From: Thermocoleostomius sinensis A174
GTDB taxonomy: Bacteria; Cyanobacteriota; Cyanobacteriia; Elainellales; Elainellaceae
Direction: 5' to 3'
NCBI RefSeq assembly: GCF_026802175.1
Contig: NZ_CP113797.1
Coordinates: 2,767,026-2,831,025 of the forward strand
Length of the DNA: 64,000 nt
In this document: in pieces, positions 36,390-47,072 of the stretch
How positions within the stretch are numbered: position 1 is the stretch's first letter
How the letters are laid out: each line of letters opens with the position of its first letter
Position numbers and translations under genes: made by a program
Notes under the pieces: generated by a model
What the model was told of the DNA's origin: nothing
Databases searched by the model: none
The model's input: only the letters and a program-made list of their open reading frames with translations

Positions 36390-38309
36390 TCATCCTAATA
36401 GTCGCAGTCCGGCCGATCGCACCACCTCGTAGGTTTGATTCATATTGGCATCAGGTGGGATGAAGACAATAAAGCCATCACGACCACGAGTGAGTAGCAC
36501 CCGATAGCTGTTGAGTCGTAGCCGCAAGGGGTCGCGCACCTGTCGCTGCCGGGAAGTTGTTACCCAGGTGGACTCTTGCCAACGCAAATCATTCCCCCAG
36601 CCTATGATTGGCAAATCGAGTTCCAATCCCTGACAACCAAATTCGGTCACAACATCTGCGAAGGCGCAACAGGAAAGCGGCGAATCAGGCGGGTCGATAT
36701 ACCAAGGGCCAACTTTCACCCGCTGCGTTGCTTTGTAGTCGTTGGCGATGCCGTATTGGCTAAGGTTGTGGGCGCGAGACGAAGCCAGCAGTCCATAGCG
36801 TTTATTGGACTGTGTGACATAGCGATCGCGACAGTAGGTTTTAGCCGCCTCCAGATCGCGAGTCAGGTAGGCATCAAATCCGCTAGAAATGAGCGATGGC
36901 ATCAATTGCGTTGCTGCCTCAAAGTTTCCCGACAGTAGATGAGCTACCCACGTTTGCACATCGCTAGCGAGATGGCTGCGCAGTGACGTTGTTAGATTAA
37001 ACATCGGCTCGGCGTGGAGGCGATCAGGTGACACGGCTGTAAAGTGATGGGCTGGTTCAGGTGGACAATGCACATGCCACTCTGATTGAACTTGCATTAA
37101 CCCCTGATTCCACTGTTCAATGCCATCTTCTTCGCCCACATGGATCTGTTGTCCTTCGCCAATTAGCCCAACCACTACTCCCCAATTGGGCGATCGTTCC
37201 GCAATGCTTAAGACTGTCCCGGCAGCAGCACTCTGGATACCATACTTCTCCGCCATTCGTTCCGCATCCCAGGCTCGTTGCGCTTCATCAAACACAATCA
37301 AATGTTCACGAGGAGCTTTCCGCTGACGCACTTCATGGTCGATGTAAAAATTTCGAGCTGCTTGCACGAATACTCGACTTTTAAGGGCATATTGCAACAC
37401 CGCTACCAAGGGCGCATTCCCCGATAGAAATACAGCTTGCCGATCGCCTGATTGCAGATGCGCTTGGTAAACAAACTGAAGCCCCACCAACGTTTTGCCT
37501 GCCCCCGGCACCCCCGTGATCAATACTAGATGTCGTTCGTGGTGCTGTGCCGCTGTTTCAACTAATCGATTCAGATAGGCAATGAGATCAGGAATACCAG
37601 CGCTGCGGGCCCGTTTGATGTCAGGCAACGGCTCATGCTGAAAAATATGGCGGGCTGCCTGCACAATCGTCGGTAGGGGCTGATACTCTGCACTGAGCCA
37701 CGCATCAGGATTGATGGGCGCGATCGATGCTGTGTTTGCGGCCAGTTGGCTGAGGTAATTGGCAATGTCATTGGGATTAAGAATCAATACCTCGTCTTGC
37801 CATCGGCTGCTTGCAGTGCACTGGGTTGGAATTAGAATTGCGCTGATGTGGTGATGGGCAGATGCACTGTGATATTCAGCCAAATCACGGGCATAGGCCG
37901 CCACTTGGTCTAGATCCGCTGTGGAAGGCGATCGTTTTTGCTTAAACTCAATCACCAAAATCTGATCAACCGCGAGGAGAATTAAATCAGGTCGGCGTCC
38001 CCCTTCGCGCGGCAATTCATACTCAAAGATCAACGTCCAATTGGCCGCGGCCGATCGAGTCTCAACAAATTGAGTGAGTTGGGACTGTAAAATCTCAGCA
38101 CTATCTAGCCACGCTTGCCGCTGGGTTGCGGTGGGGCGCTGCCGGTAAAGCCGTTGGTAGGCGCTGCTGATCTTGTCCAACCAATCTGTAGGCAAAAGTT
38201 GGAGAAATTGGACGATCGAGCCTTGCCAACCATAGGGGGCAAACTCAGCAACAGAGGTAGGTTGCTGAGGATCAGGTTGAAAAAAAGAGAGTTGATTGAC
38301 TGGTGGCAT
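36390..38309 (-). CDS. PD-(D/E)XK nuclease-DUF2075 (Schlafen-type) helicase fusion
   Basis: About 639 residues from ATG 38309; a TTG at 38381 would add 24 residues. The N-terminal region carries a restriction-like nuclease core (EYELPREGGRRPDLILL ... ILVIEFKQKRS; PD, then E-x-K). It is followed by a superfamily 1 helicase-type ATPase of the DUF2075 kind: Walker A ITGVPGAGKTLVG, Walker B LIVFDEAQRAW, motif V-like CQGLELDLPIIGWG and motif VI-like RVLLTRGRDGF. It should act on DNA or RNA. Homologous nuclease-helicase fusions are often found in phage-defence contexts, but no other defence gene is beside it here. Confidence 0.85.
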   Translation of the reverse strand: MPPVNQLSFFQPDPQQPTSVAEFAPYGWQGSIVQFLQLLPTDWLDKISSAYQRLYRQRPTATQRQAWLDSAEILQSQLTQFVETRSAAANWTLIFEYELPREGGRRPDLILLAVDQILVIEFKQKRSPSTADLDQVAAYARDLAEYHSASAHHHISAILIPTQCTASSRWQDEVLILNPNDIANYLSQLAANTASIAPINPDAWLSAEYQPLPTIVQAARHIFQHEPLPDIKRARSAGIPDLIAYLNRLVETAAQHHERHLVLITGVPGAGKTLVGLQFVYQAHLQSGDRQAVFLSGNAPLVAVLQYALKSRVFVQAARNFYIDHEVRQRKAPREHLIVFDEAQRAWDAERMAEKYGIQSAAAGTVLSIAERSPNWGVVVGLIGEGQQIHVGEEDGIEQWNQGLMQVQSEWHVHCPPEPAHHFTAVSPDRLHAEPMFNLTTSLRSHLASDVQTWVAHLLSGNFEAATQLMPSLISSGFDAYLTRDLEAAKTYCRDRYVTQSNKRYGLLASSRAHNLSQYGIANDYKATQRVKVGPWYIDPPDSPLSCCAFADVVTEFGCQGLELDLPIIGWGNDLRWQESTWVTTSRQRQVRDPLRLRLNSYRVLLTRGRDGFIVFIPPDANMNQTYEVVRSAGLRLLG

Positions 38310-38453
38310 CGTTGATGAATGGGTTGCGATCAGAAGAGTTGGGCAGTAGAGGCAAATCTTTAGCAGCTCAAACGAGTCCAATTGATTAATTGTTGCAGAA
38401 TATTAAGTTTTTCAAAGCTCTATGCAGTGAATTCAGAAATTTAGATTCGGTGA

Positions 38454-39197
38454 TCACGTCAAACGATCGGCTAGCCACCACAGCACCGGAGACAGCAACA
38501 GGGCTGGCAAAAAAGAAGCAACGCGAATTTGAGCAATTTGCAGCAAACCAAGCCCTAATCCCAGAATCATTAGCCCGCCTACCCCCGTCAACAGCAAGAC
38601 TGGAGGAGCCGTCGCCGGATCGGGCAAGGTTTGCGCTAAACTACCTGCCAGCAACGACAAGCCTCCTTGATATACCAAGATGACGAGAATTGAGAAACCG
38701 ACGCCAATCCCATAGCTACTGGTGAGAGCGATCGCTGCCAGCCCATCCATAGCCGCTTTCAGCGTCAGCAAAGTATTGTCGCCTGTAAGACCGTTATTGA
38801 GGCTGCCAATCAACGTTAAGGGGCCAATGCAAAACAACAGACTAGCTGCCACAAAGCCTTCTGTGAAACTGCCCTTCCCCTTGAATCGTCGCTTCAACCA
38901 ATTGCCAATTTTGGTCAGCCCTTCTTCCAATCGCCACCATTCGCCCAGTAGCCCGCCGACTACGATCGCCAATAACCCCACGATGACTCCATCGATTTGC
39001 CCCGCCTGCGCTTGTGTAAGGCTATTGGCCATCGTCAAACCGATAAATAGCGTTATCAACCCCAATCCTTGAGTAATAATTTGCTGCATTTGCGCTGGCA
39101 ACCGACCACTCAGCGCTAATCCCAGTGCTGTTCCTAGTAATACTGTGATGGCATTGATCCACGTACCGCTGGTCTTTGCCCAAAAGTCGATCGACAT
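38454..39197 (-). CDS. DUF554 family membrane protein
   Basis: 247 residues with six to seven hydrophobic segments and the DUF554 pattern (GTWINAITVLLGTALGLALSG, SFTEGFVAASLLFCIGPLTL). It resembles the YdfK/YqgA family of integral membrane proteins with unknown transport function. Start ATG 39197. It lies downstream of psaC on the same strand but is separated from it by a terminator (39266-39290). Confidence 0.92.
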   Translation of the reverse strand: MSIDFWAKTSGTWINAITVLLGTALGLALSGRLPAQMQQIITQGLGLITLFIGLTMANSLTQAQAGQIDGVIVGLLAIVVGGLLGEWWRLEEGLTKIGNWLKRRFKGKGSFTEGFVAASLLFCIGPLTLIGSLNNGLTGDNTLLTLKAAMDGLAAIALTSSYGIGVGFSILVILVYQGGLSLLAGSLAQTLPDPATAPPVLLLTGVGGLMILGLGLGLLQIAQIRVASFLPALLLSPVLWWLADRLT

Positions 39198-39265
39198 AAT
39201 GAAATGTCTAAAGGCTAAACTCTAAAGGCTCTCCTCTGCAACCTGGCACTTTCTTATTAGCCCTT

Positions 39266-39290
39266 AAAAAAAGGGAGCACCGTTGCCCCC
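39266..39290 (-). terminator. Intrinsic terminator downstream of psaC
   Basis: On the minus strand GGGGGCA (39290-39284) pairs with TGCTCCC (39279-39273), with one G-T wobble and a 4-base loop, followed by seven T (39272-39266). It ends transcription from psaC before the DUF554 gene. Confidence 0.8.
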
Positions 39291-39438
39291 TCTCCAAACC
39301 TAGATGTATTCAAAAATGCAGAAAAAACCGGATGGCGTTCCAGATATGTGGTCTCTATTCCCCCGGCTGTCGCCGTCCCCCTGATTCAGGAAGATTGTAG
39401 GGGATGCCAAGAGATGTCACCAGGCTTGAAACACCATT

Positions 39439-39460
39439 AAAAAACCGCACCGAAATCGGT
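39439..39460 (-). terminator. Small hairpin immediately after psaC stop
   Basis: ACCG-ATTT-CGGT read on the minus strand, then GCGG and six T, starting just past the psaC stop. The stem is only four pairs, so it is a weak or 3'-end-processing signal rather than a sure terminator. Confidence 0.35.
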
Positions 39461-39461
39461 C

Positions 39462-40052
<591 letters not shown>

Positions 40053-40607
40053 ATGGCACTCTTTGATCAAATTTTGGGCGCACTTAACAACCCAAATCAG
40101 CAAGCCAGCCCCGATCAACTCAGCAGCATTTTGGGAACGATGCAGCAGACATCTAACCAGCAGGGGATTGATCCAAACACTACACAAGCCGCTATGTCGG
40201 TCTTAGGGGGATTTGTGCGTTCGGCGTTACAGCAACAACGCCAAACACAAGGGCGAGCAAGAGCCGAGGCGATCGTGAATCAGTTTGCTGGAACGACCCC
40301 TAGTATGGCAGCCGTTCAAGCCCTATTTGGTATGAATGGGCAAAATCAAGTCGTTCAGGCGATTTCGCAACGAACAGGTATCCCACCGCAAACAATTCAA
40401 ATCTTGCTGCCGATCTTAGTACCACTCGTATTAAATTTGTTGAAAACTGGAGCAAGTAATTCTAGTGCCTCTGCTACAACAACAACAACATCTCGTTCAA
40501 GTTCTAATTCTGTACTAGATTCATTTTTAGATTCAGATGGAGATGGTCAAGTGGATGTCGGAGACGCACTACGTTTAGCTGGGCAATTCCTCAATCAACG
40601 CCGATAA
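40053..40607 (+). CDS. DUF937-type protein with EF-hand-like C-terminus
   Basis: 184 residues. The N-terminal part (about 1-135) is rich in Gln and Ala and resembles DUF937 (MALFDQILGALNNPNQQ, LPILVPLVLNLLKTG). A Ser/Thr linker (SSASATTTTTSRSSSNS) leads to DSDGDGQVDVGDALRLA, which fits a DxDxDG calcium-binding loop of EF-hand or dockerin type. No signal peptide. The function is unknown; calcium binding is inferred from the loop only. Confidence 0.82.
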   Translation: MALFDQILGALNNPNQQASPDQLSSILGTMQQTSNQQGIDPNTTQAAMSVLGGFVRSALQQQRQTQGRARAEAIVNQFAGTTPSMAAVQALFGMNGQNQVVQAISQRTGIPPQTIQILLPILVPLVLNLLKTGASNSSASATTTTTSRSSSNSVLDSFLDSDGDGQVDVGDALRLAGQFLNQRR

Positions 40608-41280
40608 ATTTCGTGAATTTAATGTTAATTCATTAGCAAATTTATTGAGTACCATTCATTGAGTTGATACCAGTCTTCTCATTTAATTCATTGCATCGAT
40701 CGCAAGTCACTGTCTATTTGTACAGTGGCTTTCTTGTTTTGATTTTGGAGAAATTGTTTACTTTATCGTTGTCACAATTCTAGGTTTATTTCAAGCTAAA
40801 AACACCCCTTAAAATAGTTTTTTTTGCACCTATACAAAGCAATAAGTTTTTGCTCATTCGTATTCTAACTATCGGCATAGAAAAAGATAAACATTATAAC
40901 TAGAAAGCGAAAGTTGAAGAAAAACAGCGATATGGCGTGTGGGCAATCATTTAAGCTATCTGACTGGATTAATTTCTGATTTTTAGCTCAATTCTTGTAA
41001 AATTCCCACTTTTACCTTCATGTTTGTAGAAAAAATTGATTAATTTACGAGCGCCAAAAAATGACACTATAAGACGAGTCACCCTGAAACAACGAGAAAT
41101 TTCTTAACAACTGGAGTAGTTTAGGGTTGAAGGGAACAAAGTGTTATGTAGTTAACCAAGTAACGCAATAAAGATATCTCTCTTCAGATTTGGTGGATGA
41201 GTCAATTGAGCGATGAGCGAGGCAAATCAATTCTTTACTATGAAAACTAACAACTGATTTGAAGTTTTAGAGGATACAAA
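40608..41280. other. 673-bp AT-rich spacer upstream of the PRC-barrel/DUF2382 gene
   Basis: Apart from the terminator at 40704-40745 I see no gene. The remaining 530 bp are A/T rich and probably hold a long promoter/leader for the PRC-barrel gene. No recognised factor site was found. Confidence 0.5.
40704..40745 (+). terminator. Intrinsic terminator of the DUF937 gene
   Basis: AAGTCACTGT (40704-40713) pairs with ACAGTGGCTT (40722-40731), ten pairs with one G-T wobble around an 8-base loop, followed by the T-rich TCTTGTTTTGATTTT. It is about 100 nt after the stop codon. Confidence 0.65.
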
Positions 41281-42261
41281 ATGGCACTCTACAAGATCAG
41301 AGATTTCTATCCTGACTATCGCGATCTGTTTGGTGATCATGACATTCTAGGGTACGACCTTTATTCAGGAGACGAAAAGGTTGGTTCGGTTGATAATTTG
41401 TTAGTAGATGAAGATGGTAAATTCCGTTATCTAGTAATTGGAACAGGCGTTTGGATCTTTGGGAAGAAAGTGTTACTTCCCATTGGTCGGGCGCGTATGG
41501 ATTACAACAACCGTCGGGTTTATGCTGATACCTTAACCCGCGAGCAGGTAGAAAATTTGCCTGAGTTCAATGAGGATGATGTCATCGATTACGACCAAGA
41601 GGAGCGTGTACGGGGCGTTTATCGTCCTTCAGCAGGCACAACGATGGCATCAGGGATGACTTCTGGTGCAGTGATGCCACCAGGAGACGTTCCAGTGGAT
41701 ACTGGTGCACCAATGGGAATGTCTGCACCTTTGACTGGAAACACAACCGATCGAGTAGACGATCGTCCCCTAGGTACCACTCCAACCTACGATCGTGACA
41801 GCTACCGCTATGACTACGATCCAGATTTGTACACCATGAACGAGCAAAATCATCAGCAATTGCGGCTGTATGAAGAGCGCTTGGTGGCAGACAAGACTCG
41901 GCATCGCACAGGTGAAGTTCGCGTTGGCAAGCGTGTTGAAACTGAAAACGCCCATGTATCTGTACCCGTTGAGCGGGAACGGGTTGTCATTGAGCGTAAT
42001 GCACCAACGGATGCCAGAGCGACTACAAATCTAGGGGCGGACGCCTTTAATGAAGGTGAAGTTGCGCGTGTAGAGGTCTACGAAGAAACGCCGGATATCC
42101 GCAAGGAAACGTTTGTGCGGGAAGAAGTGAGTATACGTAAAGAAGTCGATCGCGAAACTGTGGAAGCCGATGAGCAACTCCGTAAAGAGCGCCTCGATAT
42201 CGACAGTGAGGGCAATCCGGTTGTGCGAGATACTAACAACCCCTTAGATCCTCGTCGATAG
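41281..42261 (+). CDS. PRC-barrel and DUF2382 (YsnF/AvaK) stress-type protein
   Basis: 326 residues. An N-terminal PRC-barrel (about 1-105; YDLYSGDEKVGSVDNLLVDE, FGKKVLLPIGRARMDY) is followed by a Met/Gly/Thr-rich linker and a C-terminal charged DUF2382 domain (about 195-310; LRLYEERLVADKTRHRTGEV, VREEVSIRKEVDRETVEADE). Relatives include the akinete-associated AvaK of Anabaena and general-stress proteins. The biochemical role is unknown. A second DUF2382 gene follows 213 bp downstream on the same strand. Confidence 0.92.
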   Translation: MALYKIRDFYPDYRDLFGDHDILGYDLYSGDEKVGSVDNLLVDEDGKFRYLVIGTGVWIFGKKVLLPIGRARMDYNNRRVYADTLTREQVENLPEFNEDDVIDYDQEERVRGVYRPSAGTTMASGMTSGAVMPPGDVPVDTGAPMGMSAPLTGNTTDRVDDRPLGTTPTYDRDSYRYDYDPDLYTMNEQNHQQLRLYEERLVADKTRHRTGEVRVGKRVETENAHVSVPVERERVVIERNAPTDARATTNLGADAFNEGEVARVEVYEETPDIRKETFVREEVSIRKEVDRETVEADEQLRKERLDIDSEGNPVVRDTNNPLDPRR

Positions 42262-42397
42262 AGCTTAGCTAATCGTTCCCTGTTGCGGATGCCTCTAGAT
42301 CAGCTTTCTTGGCTTGATTGGTGCAACTTGGCTGGTAAAGGGCTAGTTCTATGAATCGACCTTGAATCTGATTTGATAGTGGGATAGTTCGAGACAA

Positions 42398-42437
42398 AAG
42401 CCATGTAGATAGATCTAAATCTCTGTCTGCATGGCTT
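42398..42437 (+). other. 8-bp stem-loop in the leader of the second DUF2382 gene
   Basis: AAGCCATG (42398-42405) and CATGGCTT (42430-42437) are a perfect inverted repeat 24 bases apart, ending 37 bases before the GTG start. No T run follows. It may be an mRNA leader structure or a 3' end of the preceding transcript. Confidence 0.45.
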
Positions 42438-42474
42438 CTAGTGCAAGCTTTACTCACGCAAACTCAAGTAACCA

Positions 42475-42972
42475 GTGTTAAAACGACCCATGCACGACCG
42501 TCATCCAGACCCGATCGCTCCGGTTAATTCTGCTTCCACGTCTATAGAGCCTCTTTCTCACAAACAAATTCAGCTATTAGAAGAGCGGCTGCGTGTAAAC
42601 TTGCGTAAGCGCAAAGTGGGGGAAATTGTCCTTCGCAAAGAAATTGAAACGCAAATTGTTGAAATTCCAATTCGTCGCGAAAGACTAATTGTTGAACAAG
42701 TCGGCTCAGACCACAGACAACTTGCTTCGATCGATATTGGTAAAACTGAATTTACAGAGGCAGAAATTGCCGCTCTCATTCATCAATCCGATGAGGAGTT
42801 GAACTCGCTACCGTCAACCCCTGCCATTTCTGTGCAAGTGGCACATCAATTGCTCACTGATGTGCTCAGCAGACCAGGATATGAACAAACAAACATTCGA
42901 CTTAGCTTTGAAGATCCGGAACTGCAATCAATTTATCAGCAATGGTTAGAGCGTCATTTGAGACCCATTTAA
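42475..42972 (+). CDS. DUF2382 domain protein
   Basis: 165 residues from GTG 42475; ATG 42490 (MHDRHPDP) is an alternative start. Residues about 25-85 form a DUF2382-like charged helix/strand segment (LLEERLRVNLRKRKVGEI, LRKEIETQIVEIPIRRERL), paralogous to the C-terminus of the preceding gene but without a PRC-barrel. The rest (AEIAALIHQSDEEL, SIYQQWLERHLRP) is unrecognised. Probably stress-related like its neighbour (inference from family and linkage). Confidence 0.85.
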   Translation: MLKRPMHDRHPDPIAPVNSASTSIEPLSHKQIQLLEERLRVNLRKRKVGEIVLRKEIETQIVEIPIRRERLIVEQVGSDHRQLASIDIGKTEFTEAEIAALIHQSDEELNSLPSTPAISVQVAHQLLTDVLSRPGYEQTNIRLSFEDPELQSIYQQWLERHLRPI

Positions 42973-42997
42973 GCGATCGGTCGGATAGTTATCAATT

Positions 42998-43026
42998 AAA
43001 AAACCGCCCAGGCTGAAGCTTGGCGG
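42998..43026 (-). terminator. Intrinsic terminator of acnB
   Basis: On the minus strand CCGCC (43026-43022) pairs with GGCGG (43008-43004) across a 13-base loop and is followed by six T (43003-42998). It lies about 75 nt after the acnB stop. Confidence 0.8.
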
Positions 43027-43099
43027 CTCTAGTTAGACTTAAATAAATAAAGTAAAACAAAAGTAAAACAGTGGACGTTGCATTCCACTCGCCCTTCGG

Positions 43100-45712
43100 T
43101 TAACGGTTTGCTATGGCTGGCATTCCAAGCACGTCCTCAATTCGGGGCATTGCTTCGAGAGGAATGACACGACCTTCCTCTTCAAAGCCAGGAATTTGAT
43201 CGAAGTTGAGGTATCGATACAGATCGGCGGCAAACGGATCGAGTTTATTGGTTATGATCTCCATATACTCCTCGATCGTAGGAATGCGTCCCAGAAGGGC
43301 ACACACAGCCGCCAGTTCTGCCGAACCTAAATACACTTGTGCACCTTTGCCCATGCGGTTATTAAAGTTGCGCGTCGAGGTCGAAAACACCGTTACACCA
43401 TCGGCCACTCGCGCCTGATTGCCCATGCAGAGGGAACAGCCGGGCATTTCGGTTCTGGCCCCAGCGGCAGCAAAAATGCCGTAATAGCCTTCTTCGCGTA
43501 GTTGCTTTTCATCCATGCGCGTAGGGGGACAAATCCATAGGCGTCCTTTCACAGGGCCCGCTCCTTCCAAGACTTTGGCCGCTGCGCGATAGTGACCAAT
43601 GTTAGTCATGCAGGAGCCAATGAAGACTTCATGGATAGGATCGCCTGCACATTCCGACATCAGCTTTATGTTATCGGGATCATTGGGGGCCGCTACCAAG
43701 GGTTCTGTGATTTGATTGAGATCGACTTCAATTACATCAGCATAGTCAGCATCGACATCGGCTTCCATCAACACCGGATTCGCGAGCCATTGCTCCATCT
43801 TGGACACTCGCCGCAAAATGGTTCGAGCATCACCATAGCCCCGTGCCACCATGTTTTTCAGCAACGCCACGTTCGATCGCAGATATTCCGCCACGGTTTC
43901 AGGGCTAAGTTTGATAGTACAACCCGCAGCCGATCGCTCTGCGGTTGCATCAGTGAGTTCAAAGGCTTGCTCTAGTTTCAGATCAGGTAAGCCTTCCATC
44001 TCAATAATTTTTCCCGAATAGATATTTTGTTTATTTTCTTTAGCAACAGTGAGTTTACCTTGCTGAATCGCGACATAGGGAATGGCATTGACAATATCGC
44101 GCAGCGTTACACCGGGTTGCAGCGTCCCCTTAAACCGTACTAGTACTGATTCCGGCATATCTAACGGCATCACGCCCAAGGCTGCTGCAAACGCCACTAG
44201 TCCCGATCCCGCCGGAAAAGAAATCCCCAACGGAAAGCGCGTATGGGAATCGCCCCCCGTGCCCACCGTATCTGGCAGCAGCATCCGATTCAGCCAAGAG
44301 TGAATAATGCCATCCCCCGGTCGCAGAGAAACTCCACCACGAGAGGTAATAAAATCGGGCAATTCATGATGGGTTTTGACATCCACGGGTTTAGGATAGG
44401 CTGCTGTGTGGCAGAAGCTTTGCATGACTAGATCTGCCCCAAAGCCCAAGCAGGCCAATTCTTTCAACTCGTCGCGAGTCATAGGGCCAGTGGTGTCTTG
44501 AGAACCCACCGTTGTCATCATTGGTTCGCAGTAGGTGCCCGGACGCACGCCCGGCAATCCACAGGCTTTTCCTACCATCTTTTGCGCGAGGGTGAAGCCC
44601 TTTCCAGAATCGGGGGGCATCTGGGGACGAGTGAAGACGGTGCTTGGTTCCAATCCCAAGGCGGCGCGAGTTTTGTCGGTCAGCGTTCGACCAATTAAGA
44701 GAGGAATGCGACCACCTGCGCGCACTTCATCCAGAATGGTATCGGGTTTGAGGGTGAAGGTGGAAATTACCTCTCCCGCGTCGTTGGTGATTTCGCCCTT
44801 ATAGGGATAGATCGTGATCACATCCCCTGTTTCCATCTTTGTCACATCGCATTCGATCGGCAGCCCGCCTGAATCTTCTACAGTGTTGAAGAAAATTGGG
44901 GCAATTTTGCCACCCAGTACATAGCCACCTGTGCGCTTATTGGGCACAAACGGAATATCCTCGCCGATGTGCCATTGCACTGAGTTCGTGGCCGATTTAC
45001 GCGAGGAACCAGTCCCTACAACATCCCCCACATAGGCCACTGGATAGCCCTTCTGTTTCAGTTGAGCGATCGTTTCTAGCGCACCTGGCATGCGGCTTTC
45101 TAGCATTACAGTCGCATGTAGGGGAATGTCGGGGCGGGTGGTAGCGTGAGGAGCCGGGGAAAGATCGTCGGTGTTGGTTTCACCAGGAACTTTGAATACG
45201 GTGACAGTAATCGATTCAGGCAGTTGGGGGCGACAGGTAAACCACTCGGCATTAGCCCATGCATCGACGACTTGTTTAGCATAGACATTGCCGCTCTCGG
45301 CTAGCTCCAGGACATCGTGAAAGGCATCATACACCAACAGCGTTTTGCTAAGGGCAGCTACAGCGGCTGTCGCCAAGTCTGCATCGTCAGATTGCAGCAA
45401 ATCTACTAGAGATTGGACGTTGTAACCACCCATCATCGTGCCCAATAGCTCTACAGCTTGCTTAGGTGACACTAGGGGACTGGTGGCTTCACCCTTGGCA
45501 AGGGCTGTCAAAAATCCGGCTTTCACATACGCCGCCTGATCGACCCCTGGAGGAATCCGATCGCGCAGCAGGGACAGAAGGGCTTCTTCCTCGCCTACTG
45601 GAGGATCTTTCAAAAGCTCACATAGAGCTGACGTTTGCTCAGCAGAGAGTGGCAAAGGCGGAATGTGTAGGGACGATCGCTCTGCAACATGATTCCGATA
45701 GGATTCCAACAT
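43100..45712 (-). CDS. acnB: Bifunctional aconitate hydratase 2 / 2-methylisocitrate dehydratase
   Basis: 870 residues, normal for AcnB. An N-terminal HEAT-like region (1-155) precedes the swivelling domain (residues 165-380, with [19 protein letters not shown]) and the catalytic domains with cluster cysteines in [13 protein letters not shown] and [10 protein letters not shown] and the substrate loop [11 protein letters not shown]. It isomerises citrate to isocitrate through cis-aconitate with a [4Fe-4S] cluster, feeding 2-oxoglutarate synthesis, the nitrogen-status signal of cyanobacteria. Start ATG 45712; terminator at 42998-43026. Confidence 0.97.
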   Translation of the reverse strand: MLESYRNHVAERSSLHIPPLPLSAEQTSALCELLKDPPVGEEEALLSLLRDRIPPGVDQAAYVKAGFLTALAKGEATSPLVSPKQAVELLGTMMGGYNVQSLVDLLQSDDADLATAAVAALSKTLLVYDAFHDVLELAESGNVYAKQVVDAWANAEWFTCRPQLPESITVTVFKVPGETNTDDLSPAPHATTRPDIPLHATVMLESRMPGALETIAQLKQKGYPVAYVGDVVGTGSSRKSATNSVQWHIGEDIPFVPNKRTGGYVLGGKIAPIFFNTVEDSGGLPIECDVTKMETGDVITIYPYKGEITNDAGEVISTFTLKPDTILDEVRAGGRIPLLIGRTLTDKTRAALGLEPSTVFTRPQMPPDSGKGFTLAQKMVGKACGLPGVRPGTYCEPMMTTVGSQDTTGPMTRDELKELACLGFGADLVMQSFCHTAAYPKPVDVKTHHELPDFITSRGGVSLRPGDGIIHSWLNRMLLPDTVGTGGDSHTRFPLGISFPAGSGLVAFAAALGVMPLDMPESVLVRFKGTLQPGVTLRDIVNAIPYVAIQQGKLTVAKENKQNIYSGKIIEMEGLPDLKLEQAFELTDATAERSAAGCTIKLSPETVAEYLRSNVALLKNMVARGYGDARTILRRVSKMEQWLANPVLMEADVDADYADVIEVDLNQITEPLVAAPNDPDNIKLMSECAGDPIHEVFIGSCMTNIGHYRAAAKVLEGAGPVKGRLWICPPTRMDEKQLREEGYYGIFAAAGARTEMPGCSLCMGNQARVADGVTVFSTSTRNFNNRMGKGAQVYLGSAELAAVCALLGRIPTIEEYMEIITNKLDPFAADLYRYLNFDQIPGFEEEGRVIPLEAMPRIEDVLGMPAIANR

Positions 45713-46154
45713 TTCTTATACCTCTTCAGGCAGCAAAACTTTGTAGCCAGCCAATTTCAGCCTCTAGATTTTAAATCTTGGGTGGACGGAAATAAACGAT
45801 AACCATCTGAGAGATCAGGAGATTCAGTCATTCCACGATCGCCCCAGTGCATTGCCAAACCGTCAAATGAGTATGACGATTGGAAACTTTACCCCAAATT
45901 CTTGGTCTAGCTGATTAGGCTAACTAGGTGTTACTTGACCACACTCTATAGATAGATCTACATTTCTACGGTAGCTTGCTGCACAGTTCGTTGAGTTAAT
46001 TCTTCCATTGCTTTGTTGACCTGCTATTAAAGACTGAGAACTTGACAGCCATGCTGGAACCGTCTTTACCATAGGGCAGACTAAAGATGCAGATTCAAGA
46101 TATGAGTCAGTAGAGTGGACACACTCCTACCAAAATCTATCAAAAATCTATCAA
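45713..46154. other. 442-bp divergent spacer between acnB and the L,D-transpeptidase gene
   Basis: No gene seen. Just before the transpeptidase start is the direct repeat AAAATCTATC/AAAAATCTATC (about 46132-46152). Promoters for both divergent genes must lie here; no recognised factor site was found. Confidence 0.45.
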
Positions 46155-46895
46155 ATGCGCTCCAGTTGTGGTGTTGAGGTAAAAGTAGTGAACGTTCGCG
46201 AATGGTTATGTTCAGCAATTCAGGGTGTTGTCCCCCATAGTCTTGCTAGCCGACGGGGGCAAACCCAGTTATTGCTATATTTTTGGGGCGCGATCGCGCT
46301 TTGGCTCTCGATCCATTCTGTCCCTAGAGTGGCTCAAGCAACAGATACTCAAGCAACGGATACTCTGGCGGGGATCGCTGAAGAACCAGACGCAACTCCG
46401 GTAGCTCCCTCTCAAGGGGCACGATCGTCTCAATTAAGCCTACGCCTCCATCCCGGCTTCTCTATTCCAGAGTTGCCTGACATTCAGCCGATTTTGCCCG
46501 AAGCCCAAACCATGCGCTTGGTGCTGAATTTAGGTGAGCGGCGCGTGTTTGTTTATGAAGGAGACGAGGTGAAGGCAAGTTATCCTGTGGCCGTTGGAAA
46601 ACCCGGTTGGGAGACGCCGCCCGGAAGCTATCAAGTGATTTCGATGCTGCAAGATCCTGGTTGGATCAGCCCCTTCACCGGAGAAGAAATTCCGCCAGGG
46701 CCAGATAACCCCTTGGGCGATCGCTGGATCGGCTTCTGGACAGACGGGCGAAATTACATTGGATTTCACGGCACACCTAACCGCGAGTCTGTGGGGCAAG
46801 CGGCTTCCCACGGCTGCGTGCGCATGTTTAATGAACACATTCGACAGTTGTACGAGATGGTAGATATGGGAACACCCGTGATTGTGGAAAATTAG
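46155..46895 (+). CDS. L,D-transpeptidase (YkuD family)
   Basis: 246 residues. A hydrophobic segment at about 35-58 (LLLYFWGAIALWLSIHSV) is followed by AQA, a plausible signal-peptidase site, so it is exported. The YkuD domain (about 120-245) begins RLVLNLGERRVFVYEGDEV and holds the catalytic motif SHGCVRMFN with cysteine near residue 222 and HGTPNRES. These enzymes crosslink peptidoglycan (3-3 links) or attach proteins to it. GTG 46188 is an alternative start. The giant kinase/WD40 gene follows 177 bp later on the same strand. Confidence 0.92.
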   Translation: MRSSCGVEVKVVNVREWLCSAIQGVVPHSLASRRGQTQLLLYFWGAIALWLSIHSVPRVAQATDTQATDTLAGIAEEPDATPVAPSQGARSSQLSLRLHPGFSIPELPDIQPILPEAQTMRLVLNLGERRVFVYEGDEVKASYPVAVGKPGWETPPGSYQVISMLQDPGWISPFTGEEIPPGPDNPLGDRWIGFWTDGRNYIGFHGTPNRESVGQAASHGCVRMFNEHIRQLYEMVDMGTPVIVEN

Positions 46896-47072
46896 GGAAT
46901 GGGAAGTCGGAAGTTGGGAGTCGGTAATTGTCTCACTCCTCATCCTTATCTTCCCAAAGCCTTGATCAACGCAGTTTCGGTACTTTCCGGGATTTCTCTG
47001 TATTCTTTGTACAAGTGTTAGAGTAGAGAGCAACGAGTATACCTAGATGCAACGGTAGGAAAGTTCCTAGCT

